Made by a program: the position numbers and the translations under genes. Positions 62,433-64,000 of a stretch of DNA of 64,000 nt are shown here, piece by piece. Under the pieces are notes generated by a model that was not told where the DNA came from, searched no databases, and worked only from the letters and a program-made list of their open reading frames with translations. Source of the DNA: Lysobacterales bacterium (GTDB taxonomy: Bacteria > Pseudomonadota > Gammaproteobacteria > Xanthomonadales > SZUA-36); assembly GCA_013001885.1 (NCBI GenBank), contig JABDLD010000093.1:1-64000 (forward strand), written 5' to 3'. Position 1 is the first letter of the stretch. Each line of letters opens with the position of its first letter.

Positions 62433-64000
62433 TCCATTCTCTGCGCCAGTTCACCCGCATGCTGAAAATCAGCGCGATACTCTCGCGATACCGGCTGGAT
62501 GAGTTTCTCGAGGCAACCCACCTGTACCGGCCGATGCGCCTGTTGCGCGTGTTTGCGCCCTGGGGCAAAACAGATATCGCCGATAAACCGCGTGGCGAAC
62601 GGTTACGCCTCGCCCTCAACGAAATGGGGCCGATTTACGTCAAGTTTGGCCAGATTATTTCGACCCGGCGCGACCTCGTTGCTCCGGACATCGCAGATGA
62701 GCTGGCGTTGCTACAGGACCAGGTACCGCCCTTTCCCGGCCATGAAGCCAGGAGCATTATCGAGAATGCCCTGAATCAACCTGTTGAGGACCTGTTCGGT
62801 TCCTTCGATTTGTCTCCTCTGGCGTCCGCCTCCATTGCACAGGTCCACGCAGCTACCCTGCCTGACGGCAGCGAGGTGGTCGTCAAAGTCGTCCGGCCCG
62901 GAATCAACCGGCTGATCCGGCGGGATATCGACCTGCTGATGGCCGTTGCGAGGCTGGCGGAAAAATACTGGGAAGGCGGCTCGCGGGTAAAGCCGACCGA
63001 ATTCGTTCGTGAATTCGAGACCTTCATTTTCGATGAACTCGACATGACGCGGGAAGGCGCCAACGCGTCCGCCCTGCGCGCCAATTTCGAAGGTTCAAAA
63101 GAACTGTATATACCTGAAATCTACTGGCCTTACTGCAAGGAACAGGTCCTGGTGATGGAGCGGGTTTCAGGCATTCCCATCAGTGACGTCAAGGGCCTGA
63201 AAGACGCCGGCGTCAACCTGGAACGCCTGGCCGAGATGGGTATCCGGGTTTTCTACACGCAGGTATTTCGAGACAACCTGTTTCACGCCGACATGCACCC
63301 CGGAAACATCCTGGTCGATGTCAGCGACCCGGAGAATGCGAGCTATATCGCACTGGACTTCGGCATCGTGGCCAGCCTGACGCCGCTCGACCTGTACTAC
63401 ATCTCAGAAAACTTCCAGGCCCTGTTCAACCGCGACTATTTTCGCGTAGCGCAGTTACATATAGATGCCGGCTGGGTGCCGCACGATACGCGCGTGGATG
63501 AGCTGGAGGCGTCGGTCCGCGCGGTCGGCGAGCCCAGTTTTGCGCGGCCGCTGAACGAGGTCTCATTCGGCAACCTGATGCTGAAACTGTTCCAGGTGGC
63601 GTACCGCTTCAAGCTGGATATTCAGCCACAACTGATCATGCTGCAGAAAACCTTGCTGAACATCGAGGGCCTGGGCCGCGACCTTTATCCGGAGCTGGAT
63701 GTGCTGGCCGTGTCGAAACCCGAGCTGGAACGGATTTTGCGTGAGAAACACGGCATCGATCAGGCGGCAAAAGACCTGCGAGAGAGGCTTCCGGGCTGGC
63801 TCAGCAAGGCGCCGGAAATGCCGGGGCTGCTCCACGATTACCTGAAGCTTGCCACCGAGGGCAAGCTGATCTCAAAAACCGATCCTAGAGAACTTGCGCG
63901 GATCCAGGCCGAACAACGGGCCGCCAGCCGCCGCATCGTCAGGGTTGTCAGTGGAGCGGCGTTATTCTTCAGCGGCGCGACCATGGCCGGCCTGGAGGTG
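62429..64000 (+). CDS. ubiB: UbiB atypical kinase, 3' end beyond the window
   Basis: The frame is open to the last base (524 residues seen; about 20 are missing from the usual length of about 545). The ABC1/ADCK signatures are present: the KxGQ motif YVKFGQIISTRRDL, the Ala-rich loop SASIAQVHAA, HADMHPGN and LDFGIV. The ATG overlaps the ubiJ stop by 4 bases. UbiB is an ATPase needed for coenzyme Q synthesis, thought to extract lipid precursors from the membrane. The start of the C-terminal membrane helices (VSGAALFFSGATMAGLEV) is seen just before the edge. Confidence 0.97.
   Translation, partial: MIHSLRQFTRMLKISAILSRYRLDEFLEATHLYRPMRLLRVFAPWGKTDIADKPRGERLRLALNEMGPIYVKFGQIISTRRDLVAPDIADELALLQDQVPPFPGHEARSIIENALNQPVEDLFGSFDLSPLASASIAQVHAATLPDGSEVVVKVVRPGINRLIRRDIDLLMAVARLAEKYWEGGSRVKPTEFVREFETFIFDELDMTREGANASALRANFEGSKELYIPEIYWPYCKEQVLVMERVSGIPISDVKGLKDAGVNLERLAEMGIRVFYTQVFRDNLFHADMHPGNILVDVSDPENASYIALDFGIVASLTPLDLYYISENFQALFNRDYFRVAQLHIDAGWVPHDTRVDELEASVRAVGEPSFARPLNEVSFGNLMLKLFQVAYRFKLDIQPQLIMLQKTLLNIEGLGRDLYPELDVLAVSKPELERILREKHGIDQAAKDLRERLPGWLSKAPEMPGLLHDYLKLATEGKLISKTDPRELARIQAEQRAASRRIVRVVSGAALFFSGATMAGLEV

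Overview
The window looks like a chromosomal stretch of a marine-type gammaproteobacterium with moderately high GC. The evidence is the set of conserved gene orders: algZ-algR-hemC-hemD-hemX-hemY, lptM-dapF-DUF484-xerC, hslV-hslU and ubiE-ubiJ-ubiB. Two ExbB-type proteins encoded with ExbD, TonB and a TPR protein, a large TonB-dependent receptor and several sulfotransferase-like genes would fit an aquatic lineage near Woeseiales, Steroidobacterales or Chromatiales. That placement is inference. I saw no rRNA, tRNA, CRISPR array, insertion sequence or phage gene. No gene-free gap exceeds 300 bases; the largest is the 229-base gap before the receptor gene.

Layout. 1-3538: end of an SLC13-type permease gene, an OPT-family transporter and an unknown small membrane protein. 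3523-6553 (minus): ATP-grasp glutamate-ligase-like protein, inactive transglutaminase with a membrane domain, and a retropepsin-like protease. 6642-11946: a promoter, DUF3450, two ExbB-type proteins, ExbD, TonB and a TPR protein, closed by a strong terminator. 11969-12772 (minus): universal stress protein. 12835-24368: an unusual signalling and membrane-motor-like locus (below). 24365-30357: secreted endonuclease I, sulfotransferase-like protein, YheT hydrolase, acyltransferase, hotdog thioesterase and an iron-sulfur flavin reductase. 30371-37157 (minus): hemYXDC, an AlgR/AlgZ-like two-component pair and a carboxylesterase. 37198-39884: lptM, dapF, DUF484 and xerC. 39990-43259: aquaporin, a small membrane protein and hslVU behind a heat-shock-like promoter. 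43315-50381: two TPR-sulfotransferases flanking a secreted esterase and a TonB-dependent receptor. 50378-52796 (minus): transglutaminase-like TPR lipoprotein and a DUF547 protein. 52962-60976: methyltransferase, small exported protein, MobA-like and XdhC proteins, PLP decarboxylase, outer-membrane protein, MOSC protein, phospholipase A and an AsmA-like protein. 61045-64000: ubiE, ubiJ and a partial ubiB.

The most interesting part is 12835-24368. It encodes a four-helix MotA/TolQ-like protein, two paralogous MotB-like proteins (one N-terminal helix with an Asp at residue 17 in both, then coiled coil and a periplasmic VWA domain), two small FHA proteins, a membrane protein with a dead trypsin-like domain outside and an FHA domain inside, and a transmembrane Ser/Thr kinase whose periplasmic part ends in an FGE-like domain. 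A low-complexity exported protein and a divergently encoded exported TPR-CHAT protein complete it. Several enzyme folds (CHAT, trypsin, FGE, second VWA) lack key residues, whereas the kinase looks intact. I infer an ion-driven envelope complex coupled to phosphorylation and FHA signalling. This reading rests on sequence motifs and gene order only.
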